NCBI RefSeq assembly: GCF_026341035.1
Contig: NZ_JAPEOQ010000001.1
Coordinates: 4,154,001 to 4,218,000, forward strand
DNA length: 64,000 nucleotides
Direction of reading: 5' to 3'
Source of the DNA: Streptomyces sp. NBC_01016
GTDB lineage: Bacteria; Actinomycetota; Actinomycetes; Streptomycetales; Streptomycetaceae
Below are positions 33,587 through 42,433 of this stretch, in pieces (the first letter of the stretch is position 1; each line of letters opens with the position of its first letter). Made by a program: the position numbers and the translations under genes. The notes beneath the pieces were generated by a model. The model did not search any database and was not told the DNA's origin. It worked only from the letters and a program-made list of their open reading frames with translations.

Positions 33587-35620
33587 TCACAGTCGGAGGC
33601 TCACATTGCGCTTGTCCGTGACGTACGGGCTGCAGTGCAGCGCCTTCGCCTTACGGGTCAAGGGCTGGAGATCGGCGGAGACCGCGTACGTGGGTGCCGC
33701 GACGCGGATGTCACGCAGGTCCCTGCCGCGCCGCAGTCTGAGATAGCAGTCCCACGTGCCGTCGAGGCCCTCGCGCAGCTCGGCGGTGAACGTGGCCGTG
33801 AACCCGATGGCCCAGTCGGGTACCGGGGGCGCCCAGGGGGTCTCCGTCGCGGGCCGGTCCGCTCCTCCGTCGGGACTCTGCGGGGCGCGGGCGGCCGGGG
33901 GGTCCAGGAGGGGCGGGAAGTCCGTGACGGTGGTGGGGAGCTCGATCTCCCGGCGTGTGCCGCGCTCCGAGAGCACCACGCTCGCGGTCAGCGGCATCGT
34001 GCTGTCCCGGCCGCTCCAGCCACCTCCGACGAGCTGCGCGGAGTCGTCCTTCCAGGTCACGCCGGCCAGGAAGGCCCTGGCCGGCGTCCGGTGGCGGCCC
34101 GCGACACCGATGGCGACGTAGTGGGCGCGCGAGGTCGCGTACATCTCCGCCTCGTACATGCCGTATCCGGGCAGGGGCTCCGCGAAGACGGGGGTGGGGA
34201 CTCGATGGCTGCCCAGGTCGCCGCCGTGCAGCCGGCCCCGGACGGTGGCCTCCCCGAGGCGGCCCACGAGGGAGACGTCCCAGACCCCGGGCGTCAGGAT
34301 CGACCCCTCGTTGCAGGTGGTCAGAGGGATTCGCGCGCGCCAGGTCATCAGGTCGAAGGCGGCGTACGAGAGTGGGGTGAGGGGGAGCTCGACCTCCTCG
34401 GTGCTGTCCCGTCGCGTCAGCAGCAGGTGGAATTCCATGTCCCGGATCGGCAGGCCCGGCACCTCCGTGCGGCCGGTGAGAGCGAAGTCGCCCTCGTCGT
34501 GGAAGGCGGATTCCAGCGCGGCGGAGGCCTCGAGCGAGTCCGTGACGTCGTAGACCAGGTCGGGAACTGCGGCCTCGGCGTCGCGCAGATACGGCAGATC
34601 GGCGTAGAACCGTCCGCCCGACGAGAACTTCGCCTGCGCCGGGCGGTGGGAGACGAGATCCGTGGTGTAGAGCTCGGAGAGGAGATCTCGGCGGTGCTTC
34701 GTGAGGAGCACGACCGACAGCCGCTCGAACGGATCGCAGTGCAGCAGCGCCCCATCGGTGAGGACAGGGGAGATCACCGTGGCGATACGGTCGAACGCCG
34801 CCTCCGAGGCCGGTACGCCCTGCACCCCCACCCAGCGACGCAGAAAGCCGACCACGTCCTTGAAGTGCCGCGACATCATGGCGTCCCGCTGGTCCGGGTC
34901 CAGGTCGGCTTCCTGGATCTGCCGGACGGGCTCGATGATGTTGGTGACGCGCTCCGGCGCCTGGTACGTACGGGACAGCTCCTGCTGGTCACCCTGGGCC
35001 CGGGTCCAGTAGTAGCAGTCGTAGTCCGACACGATGCCGATGGAATCGCGGGCCGCCAGGTAGGCGGTCGACACGAAGATGATGTCCTCGCCGTAACCGG
35101 CCTCTTCGTCGAAACGGAGGTCGAGCCGGTCGATCAACTCGCGTCGGAAGAGCTTGAAGACGACCTGGTTCCGATAGGCGTACGTGTCGAAGATGTTCCC
35201 GAGGGTCACGGTCTCCCGGAACATCGACGTGGCGGGCCTGCGGCCGCCGACGCCCACGATCTTCCCCAGGACGATGTCCGCGCCGCCGCGCTCCGCGAGG
35301 GTGAGTGTGCGTTCCAGCGTTTCCTCGCCGAGCCAGTCGTCCGCGTCGAGGAAGTACAGGAATCGGCCGCGGGCGTGTTCGATCCCGGTGTTCCGCGCAG
35401 CCGCGGGCTTTCCCCGGTGGTCGATCGTCAGCACGGTCAGCACGGGGTGCAGCGCGGCGAGCCTGCTCAGCTCCGTAGGGGTGGCGTCGATGGAACCGTC
35501 GTCGACGACGATGAGCTCGATCCTGTCCACCCCGATGCTCTGCCGCACCACGGAGGTGATGCACCGCTCAATGGTGGTTTCCGCGTTGTACACCGGAACG
35601 ATGACGCTGATGTCAACCAT
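33587..35620 (-). CDS. GT2 glycosyltransferase with C-terminal beta domains
   Basis: A 677-residue protein. The GT-A domain starts at once (ISVIVPVYNAETTIERCI) and has VVDDGSIDAT and FLDADDWLGEE (DxD). It is followed by helices (about 230-320) and two beta-rich regions with LTPGVWDVSLVG and FTATFTAELREGLDGTWDCY, as in TarS-type enzymes with stacked Ig-like domains. The likely role is glycosylation of wall teichoic acid at the inner membrane face. Its start overlaps the TagF-like stop by 8 bp. Confidence 0.82.
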   Translation of the reverse strand: MVDISVIVPVYNAETTIERCITSVVRQSIGVDRIELIVVDDGSIDATPTELSRLAALHPVLTVLTIDHRGKPAAARNTGIEHARGRFLYFLDADDWLGEETLERTLTLAERGGADIVLGKIVGVGGRRPATSMFRETVTLGNIFDTYAYRNQVVFKLFRRELIDRLDLRFDEEAGYGEDIIFVSTAYLAARDSIGIVSDYDCYYWTRAQGDQQELSRTYQAPERVTNIIEPVRQIQEADLDPDQRDAMMSRHFKDVVGFLRRWVGVQGVPASEAAFDRIATVISPVLTDGALLHCDPFERLSVVLLTKHRRDLLSELYTTDLVSHRPAQAKFSSGGRFYADLPYLRDAEAAVPDLVYDVTDSLEASAALESAFHDEGDFALTGRTEVPGLPIRDMEFHLLLTRRDSTEEVELPLTPLSYAAFDLMTWRARIPLTTCNEGSILTPGVWDVSLVGRLGEATVRGRLHGGDLGSHRVPTPVFAEPLPGYGMYEAEMYATSRAHYVAIGVAGRHRTPARAFLAGVTWKDDSAQLVGGGWSGRDSTMPLTASVVLSERGTRREIELPTTVTDFPPLLDPPAARAPQSPDGGADRPATETPWAPPVPDWAIGFTATFTAELREGLDGTWDCYLRLRRGRDLRDIRVAAPTYAVSADLQPLTRKAKALHCSPYVTDKRNVSLRL

Positions 35621-37844
35621 TGCCGAGATCCCCTTCCCGTGTCGCGGTGGGCATTGATTCGATTTCTTCCTGGATGTCCGGCGGGATTTCTTCTTGGATC
35701 TCCGGTGGAACGTCCTCTTGCTCGGTGTCCTCCTGATTGAAGGGCGTGGCCACCGTCGGCACCGGGACCTCGCCGGCCGGGAACGTCCTGATTCCCCGCT
35801 CGTACAGATCGTCCACCGCGTACGTGAAGCGCTTCTGGGCCTCGGGCCCGCCCAGGACGAATGTCCGCAGAACGCGGCGGCGCTGCGCGAGCCGGTCGTC
35901 GCCCGCGGCCCGTACGGCCTCCAGGAAGTCACCCACCGCCAGATCCTCGCCCACGGGCACGAGATACGCGGCGCCCGCCACGGACACCTGTTCCGTCAGC
36001 TCGGCCACCGAAAGGTCGCGCGGGTTCGACAGCGAGTACGGCTTTCCGCTGGCCAGGAAGTCGGACACCACACTGGAAATGTCGCTGATCATTCCGTCGA
36101 CCGCATTGAACACGGCGAACAGGCCCGGCAGCCGTCCCGTGCTGTGGAAGTGCAGGCGCGGGCTGTTGACCATCGGGAAGAGCTCGTACCAGCGGGAGAT
36201 GGCGAATTCCTGGCGTACCACCCGCTCCTGTTCGGTCAGGTGGTACGCGGGTGAGTCGCGGCTGCGGTCCTGGAGTTCCGCCATTCGTTCCTCCAGCGCG
36301 GCCATTTCCTTGAGGACCGTCGCATCCGCCACGAGTCCGGGGTTCTCGGTGAGCCGCCGTTTGTTGTCCTCTTCCAGGATCGCCAGAATCTTGCGGTGCT
36401 CCTCGGCCGCTTCCGGGGAGCGATAGCCGAGCATCGGGTGGGGCCGGTAGACGATGCGGCCCTCCGGGTTCAGCCGGAGCAGTTCGGTGATGATGCGGAC
36501 GCCGAGGTCCGGGACCGAGCTGTAGTCCCCTTCCCGGGTCCAGCCCTCCCACGTCGGCGCGTACAGGACGGCCGGGTGCTCCTTGGCCTGCGGAGCGGCG
36601 GGTTCGACCTCGTCGAGCTGCGGCAGGCCGACCTCCACGATGGCCTCGTCGGGTATGGAGCCGCGCAGGCGGCGGTACCGTTCCCGGCCCGCCTGGCCGG
36701 CCACCCAGATCTCGTCGTACGTCTTGCTGACCCGGTTGCTGGAGGCGAGCTTGTCGCTGTCGCCATGGCCGACGAAGACATGCTTCATTTCGGCACGCCC
36801 CAGCATGTGCACGTTCTTTCCGGCATTTCCGGGATAGAGCACGACCCGCGCGTGCGGGAGCTCGATCTCGCCCAGGTCATCCGCCTTCGGCACGCAAATG
36901 GCGGGAATGTCGGTGGGGGCGAGGAGTTCCATCGAGCGGCGTTCACGCAGTACGACCAGACAGCTTCTGCGGGTGCTCTTCAGGACCGGCAGCCACATGT
37001 TGACCTGGTACATGAAGTCGCTCGTGGCCGAGGCGAAACTGAAGTACACGACCACCTCGGGACCGGCGTATCCGAGAGCCCGGTTGACCGCGGCGAGCGA
37101 ATCCTCGCGCTCGGGCACCCGGTGCGCCCGAGCCGCCTGCGGCAGCATGACGGTCATGGCGACGAACGAAACAAGAACCAGCGCCCCGATTCCCCCGTAC
37201 AGGAAAGCCACTTGGTCGGTGACGATCGCCCCCGTGGCGCCCGCGGAGATCAGGACGTCGAGATACAGAATCTTGCGGACGTAGCTCCGGTAGACGAGGT
37301 TGCGGGGGAGCGGTGGCGGGATGGCCTCGCCGAGGTCCAGGGTCCGTACGGTCACCGGGATCATCCGGTGTTTCCGTTTCGCGGTCTCCAGAGGCAGCCC
37401 GTACAGCACCAGGAAAACAAAGAGGTAGATGAACCCGCAGGCCAGGATCGCGGTGGCATGGCGGGGAAAGAGTGGCAGCTCACCGAAGAACCCGATGAGC
37501 AGAAGCTGGCGGATGAGGAAACGCATCGTGAGCCCGAAGCGGTTCTTGCGCAGCAGCGACAGAGCGTTGGACTTGACGTACGGCAGGGCGAGATCGACGC
37601 CGTAGCTGACGACGATGCCGGTCGCGAAGAACCATTTGGACAGCGTGGCGACGCCGTAGGCCATGGCCACGTAAGCGCCGAGCAGGGCCAGCAGCAGGGT
37701 GTTCGCCATGAGCCACCGGCCGGACAAGCGCAGCGCGTGCCGCAGCCGACGCCCCGGGGACGCGGCGGCCTCCTGCCCCTGCCCCTCGTCCTCCTCGGGA
37801 TCGGTCGCCGTCCCCTCCGCGGATCGTGTGCCGGGCACCGTCAT
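35613..37844 (-). CDS. TagF/TarL-like polyol-phosphate transferase with N-terminal membrane domain
   Basis: A 743-residue protein. The first 35 residues are acidic and disordered; about six membrane helices follow (about 40-285). The C-terminal half is a CDP-glycerol/CDP-ribitol glycero(ribito)phosphotransferase domain: VFVGHGDSDKLASS (catalytic His), VLYAPTWEG, YRPHPMLGY, and MISDISSVVSDFLASGKP (nucleotide site). Such enzymes polymerise glycerol- or ribitol-phosphate units from the CDP-activated polyol. The membrane domain is an addition relative to Bacillus TagF. The last 40 residues are Glu/Pro rich with two short repeats. The start overlaps the preceding stop (ATGA). Confidence 0.85.
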   Translation of the reverse strand: MTVPGTRSAEGTATDPEEDEGQGQEAAASPGRRLRHALRLSGRWLMANTLLLALLGAYVAMAYGVATLSKWFFATGIVVSYGVDLALPYVKSNALSLLRKNRFGLTMRFLIRQLLLIGFFGELPLFPRHATAILACGFIYLFVFLVLYGLPLETAKRKHRMIPVTVRTLDLGEAIPPPLPRNLVYRSYVRKILYLDVLISAGATGAIVTDQVAFLYGGIGALVLVSFVAMTVMLPQAARAHRVPEREDSLAAVNRALGYAGPEVVVYFSFASATSDFMYQVNMWLPVLKSTRRSCLVVLRERRSMELLAPTDIPAICVPKADDLGEIELPHARVVLYPGNAGKNVHMLGRAEMKHVFVGHGDSDKLASSNRVSKTYDEIWVAGQAGRERYRRLRGSIPDEAIVEVGLPQLDEVEPAAPQAKEHPAVLYAPTWEGWTREGDYSSVPDLGVRIITELLRLNPEGRIVYRPHPMLGYRSPEAAEEHRKILAILEEDNKRRLTENPGLVADATVLKEMAALEERMAELQDRSRDSPAYHLTEQERVVRQEFAISRWYELFPMVNSPRLHFHSTGRLPGLFAVFNAVDGMISDISSVVSDFLASGKPYSLSNPRDLSVAELTEQVSVAGAAYLVPVGEDLAVGDFLEAVRAAGDDRLAQRRRVLRTFVLGGPEAQKRFTYAVDDLYERGIRTFPAGEVPVPTVATPFNQEDTEQEDVPPEIQEEIPPDIQEEIESMPTATREGDLGNG

Positions 37845-39451
37845 CGAGACCCCCCGCCGCCAGCGGCCGCGGAGATCTCGCAGGCCAGATAGCCGCCAGG
37901 GGTCCGGTACACCCGCACCCGCGTCGAGTCGTTGCCCGTGAAAAGGCCGTTGTCCAGGGCCCTCCCGACGCTCGCCGGAGCCTTCAGCCGTGCCTCCTTG
38001 GCCATCCCGGCCGAGGACACGATGACCCAGAAGTCCCACGGACCGTGCTTCTTCCGGGACCAGTCGACCCGGTCGAAGTCCACTTCGGCGCGCCAGCCGG
38101 CGTCGTCGTAGTCGTGCACGCCGTCACCGCGCTCGCGCGTCAGGAACGGTGTGGGGGACGGTTCGACCGGGAGCACCAGGGCTCCTCCGCCGCCGCGCCT
38201 GCGCAGGTGCAGGGTGACCGTGCACTTGGAGCTGTCCAGGGACCCCACGTAACCGAATCCGGAGAGCACCACCTTGGTCGGTCCCGACAACACGGCCTGG
38301 AGCAGTTCGCCCCTGGCCCTGAGGCGGTCGGTGCATTCGAAGACGTGGTCGGGCAGGAGGTTCCCGGGACCGCGGTGGGCCCGGAAGAACGGGAACGCGC
38401 GGTAGACGCGGTTCCCCTCCACCACGGTCCGGGCACGGTGGGAGAAGCGGCGGTTGACCGCCAGGTAGCAGACCTCGTCGAAGAGCCCGCGGGCGGCGGC
38501 GAACGAGCACAGGCCGGGATAGAGGCCCACTCTCCTGCCGACCCCGTTGGTCCAGTACGCCTGGCGCATGCGCTGCATCTCGAGGACCGCGGACTGTCGT
38601 TCGTTGTACGAAGCGTCGGAGTCGACGACCGAGAGCATCTCGTCGATGTGGTGCGCGAGCAGGACCGACAGCATCCGCTCGGTCTCGACCTGGCTCCGGG
38701 CCCGCTTCGCCACCGCCGCGGCGGCCCGGAAGAAGGGGAGCGACCGTTCCGCGCAGTCGCACGCGTACGGCACGACTCCGTCCTCCGGCTCGCGAGCCTG
38801 CCCGATGCGGCAGCAGACGTAGTCGGACACGAAGGAGACCCGGTCGGCGGCGGCCACGGCCTGTGTCACGAAGACGACGTCGTCCCCACCGCACAGCGAC
38901 GCGTCGAAGCGGATGTCGTTTCGGGACAGCAGTTCGCGGCGGAAGAGTTTCATGACCCCGAGGTGTCGCAGGGCCTGGGCGCGCGCCCCTTCCTCGCCCG
39001 GCTTGGCCTTGAACGCCTGCTTCTCGAACCCGCGAAGACCGCCCCCCACGACCTTGCCCACGACGACGTCGCTGTCGTCGCGGTCCGCCGTGGCGAGCAT
39101 GCGCTCCAGAGCCTCGTCGCCGAGACGGTCCGCGCTTCCGAGGAACAGCACGTACCGTCCGGTGGCCTGGGCGAGTGCCTGATTGCGTACGAGTCCGGGG
39201 ACGGCGGCGGCCGTTTCGCGGCGGACGACCCTGACGGGACACCCCGCTCCGGACGCGAAGGCCTCCGCCTCCCCGGCGCTCGCGTCGGTGGACGCGTCGT
39301 CCACGACGATCACTTCCATGCGCTCGGAAGCCAGGGTCTGCCGGCCCAGCGACTTGAGACACGTGCCGAGCTCGGGCATGCCGTTCCGGACCGCGAGCAG
39401 AACGCTGACATCCGCCGGGCGTGGACCGCCGGACACGGTCTCGGTACGCAT
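37841..39451 (-). CDS. GT2 glycosyltransferase with C-terminal beta domain
   Basis: A 536-residue GT2 protein. VSVLLAVRNGMPELGTCLKS opens the GT-A fold and VVDDASTDAS follows. At the DxD position the sequence reads FLGSADRLGDE, so the usual first Asp is missing and activity or metal use may differ. The C-terminal beta region includes GPWDFWVIVSSAG, like the other GT2 proteins here. The Gly-rich tail (AAAGGGGSR) is odd. GGGGAGG lies upstream of the ATG. It is coupled by ATGA to the TagF-like gene. Confidence 0.78.
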   Translation of the reverse strand: MRTETVSGGPRPADVSVLLAVRNGMPELGTCLKSLGRQTLASERMEVIVVDDASTDASAGEAEAFASGAGCPVRVVRRETAAAVPGLVRNQALAQATGRYVLFLGSADRLGDEALERMLATADRDDSDVVVGKVVGGGLRGFEKQAFKAKPGEEGARAQALRHLGVMKLFRRELLSRNDIRFDASLCGGDDVVFVTQAVAAADRVSFVSDYVCCRIGQAREPEDGVVPYACDCAERSLPFFRAAAAVAKRARSQVETERMLSVLLAHHIDEMLSVVDSDASYNERQSAVLEMQRMRQAYWTNGVGRRVGLYPGLCSFAAARGLFDEVCYLAVNRRFSHRARTVVEGNRVYRAFPFFRAHRGPGNLLPDHVFECTDRLRARGELLQAVLSGPTKVVLSGFGYVGSLDSSKCTVTLHLRRRGGGGALVLPVEPSPTPFLTRERGDGVHDYDDAGWRAEVDFDRVDWSRKKHGPWDFWVIVSSAGMAKEARLKAPASVGRALDNGLFTGNDSTRVRVYRTPGGYLACEISAAAGGGGSR

Positions 39452-39473
39452 GGTGATGGGCCTCCCCTTCCGG

Positions 39474-40955
39474 TTACCGGTCGCTTCGAAGCGCGGGCCG
39501 CCACCCATGGACCTCGGTGGGGAGCGTGTCCGTGCCGGGCAGCTCAGCGGGCGGGGCGACGGCGTCCACGACCTCGATCTCCCAGTCGGCGGGCGGCGAG
39601 ATGACCATGCCGTGACAGGCGACCACACGGACCGTGTGCCGCCCGGCGGGCCAGGGCTCGGACGGTGTGAACGACCAGCGGCCGCCGTCGTCGACCTTGG
39701 TCTCTCCGATACGGCGGCCGTGGTGGAGGAACACGGCCTTCGAGGCGTTCCTGGCCACTCCGGCGATCACCGGCGTGCCCGGCACGACCCGGCCCGGCAG
39801 CGGATGTGTCACCGTCGGCGCCTCGATCGAGGCAATCACCCGCAGGGGGAGTTCGACCGGGGTGGTGGCTGCCTTGTCGGTGAGGCCGACCGCGGTGAGG
39901 GTGTGCGGGCCGGGCGGCCAGTAGTACGCGAGCCGCCACAGCCAGGTGCCCTGGGGGCCGACGCTCGTCTCGCCCACGGGCCGGCCGTCGCTGAAGAAGA
40001 CGATGTGCCGGACGCCTTGGCCCGCGGTCCCGCGGAAGACGCGGCGCGGCAGGACGACGGCTCCCGGGGCGGGATCCTGGAAGGACACCTCGACCGGGAG
40101 CTCGGGGACGACCGCCCGGCGGGCCAGCTCGGCCTCGATCTGCGCGGTGTCCCACTCGGGGCGGCCCGGCAGCGGGGGCGGAACCGGGGCGGGGAGAAGG
40201 AACCACCGAGCCTCGACGAGGCCCTGGGCCTTCAGCTCCTCGGCCATCAGTACGGCGATGCGCGCGCAGCCGGCCCGGTTGAAGTTACTGGTGTCGATCT
40301 GGCCGTCCGGCAGTTCCTGCAGCTCACCGGCGGCGAACCAGTTGAAGTAGAGGCGGGTCTCGCGAGGGCCGAGCGAGCGGAAGAGGCGTGCGGTGAGCTC
40401 GCTCAGGTCCAGCACGGGTACCTCGTGCGCGGCGGCGGTCTCGCGCACGAGGTCGGCGTAGCCCCCGGTCGCGTCGATCACGGTGCCGTCCTCGTAGAAC
40501 CCGGCGCGGGTGGCCTGCGTGACGAACACGGGAACCCCACCACGGTCGCGGACCTGCCGCGCCATCCGGCACAGGACGTAACAGAAGTCGGCCGGCGCGA
40601 CGTAGCGGTCGTGGCGGTGCAGCTGTTGGTCGACGTGGCCGTAGGCGATGAGGACGATGTCGCCGCGGCGCAGGGTGTTCAACACGGACGGCAGAAATAT
40701 CTCCGCCGCGCGAAGAATCGACCAGTCCTTCTTGCTGAAGTTGTAGACGCGCACCTCGTCGGCGAAAAGCCGCTCGAGCTCTTCGCCCCAGCCGGCGCGG
40801 TCGCGACGATTCGGGGCGACCATTTTTGCTACGGAGTCTCCGAGGATGTAGACGGCCGGCGCGCAATTCCAGCGCTCCTGCATATCGGTATGCGCGCGCA
40901 TATCGGTATCGATGGCAGTCTCCATTTCGTCCGTTCGGGAGTCCGCTCCAGCCAT
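39474..40955 (-). CDS. SGNH-like protein 2 with two Ig-like domains, catalytic His replaced
   Basis: A 493-residue protein. The N-terminal SGNH domain has YILGDSVAK (block I Ser) and IAYGHVDQQ (block III). At block V the sequence is QIDTSNFNRAG, where the paralogue at 41049 has RIDSLHLNRAG, so the catalytic His is an Asn. Two Ig-like domains follow (about 285-375 and 376-465; HHGRRIGETKVDDGGRWSF). It may be a non-catalytic carbohydrate-binding relative. Start choice is uncertain: ATG at 40955, 40925, 40901 or 40883; none has a good ribosome site, and the last would place block I about 10 residues in, as in the paralogue. It is the first gene of the minus-strand operon. Confidence 0.72.
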   Translation of the reverse strand: MAGADSRTDEMETAIDTDMRAHTDMQERWNCAPAVYILGDSVAKMVAPNRRDRAGWGEELERLFADEVRVYNFSKKDWSILRAAEIFLPSVLNTLRRGDIVLIAYGHVDQQLHRHDRYVAPADFCYVLCRMARQVRDRGGVPVFVTQATRAGFYEDGTVIDATGGYADLVRETAAAHEVPVLDLSELTARLFRSLGPRETRLYFNWFAAGELQELPDGQIDTSNFNRAGCARIAVLMAEELKAQGLVEARWFLLPAPVPPPLPGRPEWDTAQIEAELARRAVVPELPVEVSFQDPAPGAVVLPRRVFRGTAGQGVRHIVFFSDGRPVGETSVGPQGTWLWRLAYYWPPGPHTLTAVGLTDKAATTPVELPLRVIASIEAPTVTHPLPGRVVPGTPVIAGVARNASKAVFLHHGRRIGETKVDDGGRWSFTPSEPWPAGRHTVRVVACHGMVISPPADWEIEVVDAVAPPAELPGTDTLPTEVHGWRPALRSDR

Positions 40956-41048
40956 CAGACCAACACACGTCCGGGCGGTCCGCCAACCGGACCGGGGACT
41001 GCGCGACTTCTGTGGCGGCCGCCCCGGGGAACATGGAGAGTGGAATGC

Positions 41049-42401
41049 ATGACGGACACCAGGGAAGTGCCAGCTCTTTTCGTGGCCGGTGACTCCGTGA
41101 CCCAGCAGCGGGCCAAGGACAGTGATCCCCTCTCGGGCTGGCCCCAGCACCTGCCGCGCTTCGTCGTGCCCGAGCCGCCCCTGTTCAACTACGCGCAGGA
41201 GGGGCACAACAGCTCGACGTTCCTCCGCCACCGTGCCGCGACGCTGGTCAACCTGATGAGACCCGGGGACGTGTGCCTCATCGCCTTGGGCAACACCGAT
41301 CAGCAGCTAGGCCGTGACAACTGGTACGTGCCGCCGCGGGTGTACCGCGACAACCTTCGACGGTTCGCCGCCGCGGTCGCCGAACGCGGAGGTGTCCCCG
41401 TGGTCGTCACGCAGCTCTGCCCCGCCGACTTCACCGAGGACGGCACGGTGGCGGACACCACCGGTGGATATTCCGAGCACGCCCGGGCGGCGGCCGTGGA
41501 GTCGGGCGTCCCCCTGCTCGACCTCCACCGGCTGACCACCCAGCTGTGGCAGGAGCTCGGCCCCGAGGAGACGCGCCGCCACTTCCGCTGGTACGACGCG
41601 GGCGGGCACCCCGACGTCCCGGCCGGCCGGATCGACTCACTGCACCTGAACCGGGCCGGAGCATGGCGTGTGGCTCAGCGCGTCGCCGCGGAGCTCGTAC
41701 GGCTGGAGGTGCTTTCGGAGCACGTGCTCCGTGCCGTGTCGCCCCAGGCCCCCGAGTTGCCCGCCCATCCTGGGAGGACCGCGGAGACCCTTCCCCTCCA
41801 CTCGGATCGCACGGGTACCGCACCGGGGCGCATCAAGATCCGTGGACCGCGCGCCGGGCGGCGCATCGTCCCGGCCCAGAAGTTCGCCGGCGTCGCCGAC
41901 CGCACCCTCACGCGCATCGGCTTCTACCTCGACGGCTCCCGCATCGGTGCGACGCCGATCGGCCCCAAAGGCGAATGGACGTGGCGGCGAACGACGTACT
42001 GGCCTCCCGGTGAGCACGTCCTCACCCTCGTCGGACAGCGCGCCGACGGAGTCCTCACCGCACCGGTCGACCACCCCGTGCACGTCGTCGACGCTCTGGA
42101 AGCCCCCCGGGTCACGATGCCGCGGCCCGGACGGCTGTCGGGCGGTCACCCCTGCATCCGGGGCCGGGCGCCGCACGCGTCGGCCGTCGTCCTGTTCGAC
42201 GGCGAACGGCGGATCGGTCGGGCCCCGGTGCGCGCCGACGCCTCCTGGTCCTTCCTCGGCGAGGAGCCGTGGCACGCCGGCGAGCACCACCTGAGTGTCG
42301 TCGCCGTGTTCGGCCCGCTTGTGTCGCCGGCCGCGGCGCACACCGTGAGCGTCCACGATCTGGGCCGAGCCGCGCCCTCGCCGTGGCCCCAGCCCGCCTG
42401 A
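41049..42401 (+). CDS. SGNH hydrolase-like protein 3 with two Ig-like domains
   Basis: A 450-residue protein, paralogous along its length to the divergent neighbour. Block I is LFVAGDSVTQQ, block III is IALGNTDQQLG (Asn present), and block V is RIDSLHLNRAG (Asp and His present), so it looks active. Two Ig-like domains occupy about 260-445 (FYLDGSRIGATPIGPKGEW, VVLFDGERRIGRAPV). No signal peptide is visible. GGAGAG lies 8 bases before the ATG. The 93-bp gap to the paralogue must hold both promoters. It may acylate or deacylate the wall polymer. Confidence 0.75.
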   Translation: MTDTREVPALFVAGDSVTQQRAKDSDPLSGWPQHLPRFVVPEPPLFNYAQEGHNSSTFLRHRAATLVNLMRPGDVCLIALGNTDQQLGRDNWYVPPRVYRDNLRRFAAAVAERGGVPVVVTQLCPADFTEDGTVADTTGGYSEHARAAAVESGVPLLDLHRLTTQLWQELGPEETRRHFRWYDAGGHPDVPAGRIDSLHLNRAGAWRVAQRVAAELVRLEVLSEHVLRAVSPQAPELPAHPGRTAETLPLHSDRTGTAPGRIKIRGPRAGRRIVPAQKFAGVADRTLTRIGFYLDGSRIGATPIGPKGEWTWRRTTYWPPGEHVLTLVGQRADGVLTAPVDHPVHVVDALEAPRVTMPRPGRLSGGHPCIRGRAPHASAVVLFDGERRIGRAPVRADASWSFLGEEPWHAGEHHLSVVAVFGPLVSPAAAHTVSVHDLGRAAPSPWPQPA

Positions 42402-42433
42402 CCGACCGGCCCACTTAATGGATAGGCGCCATC

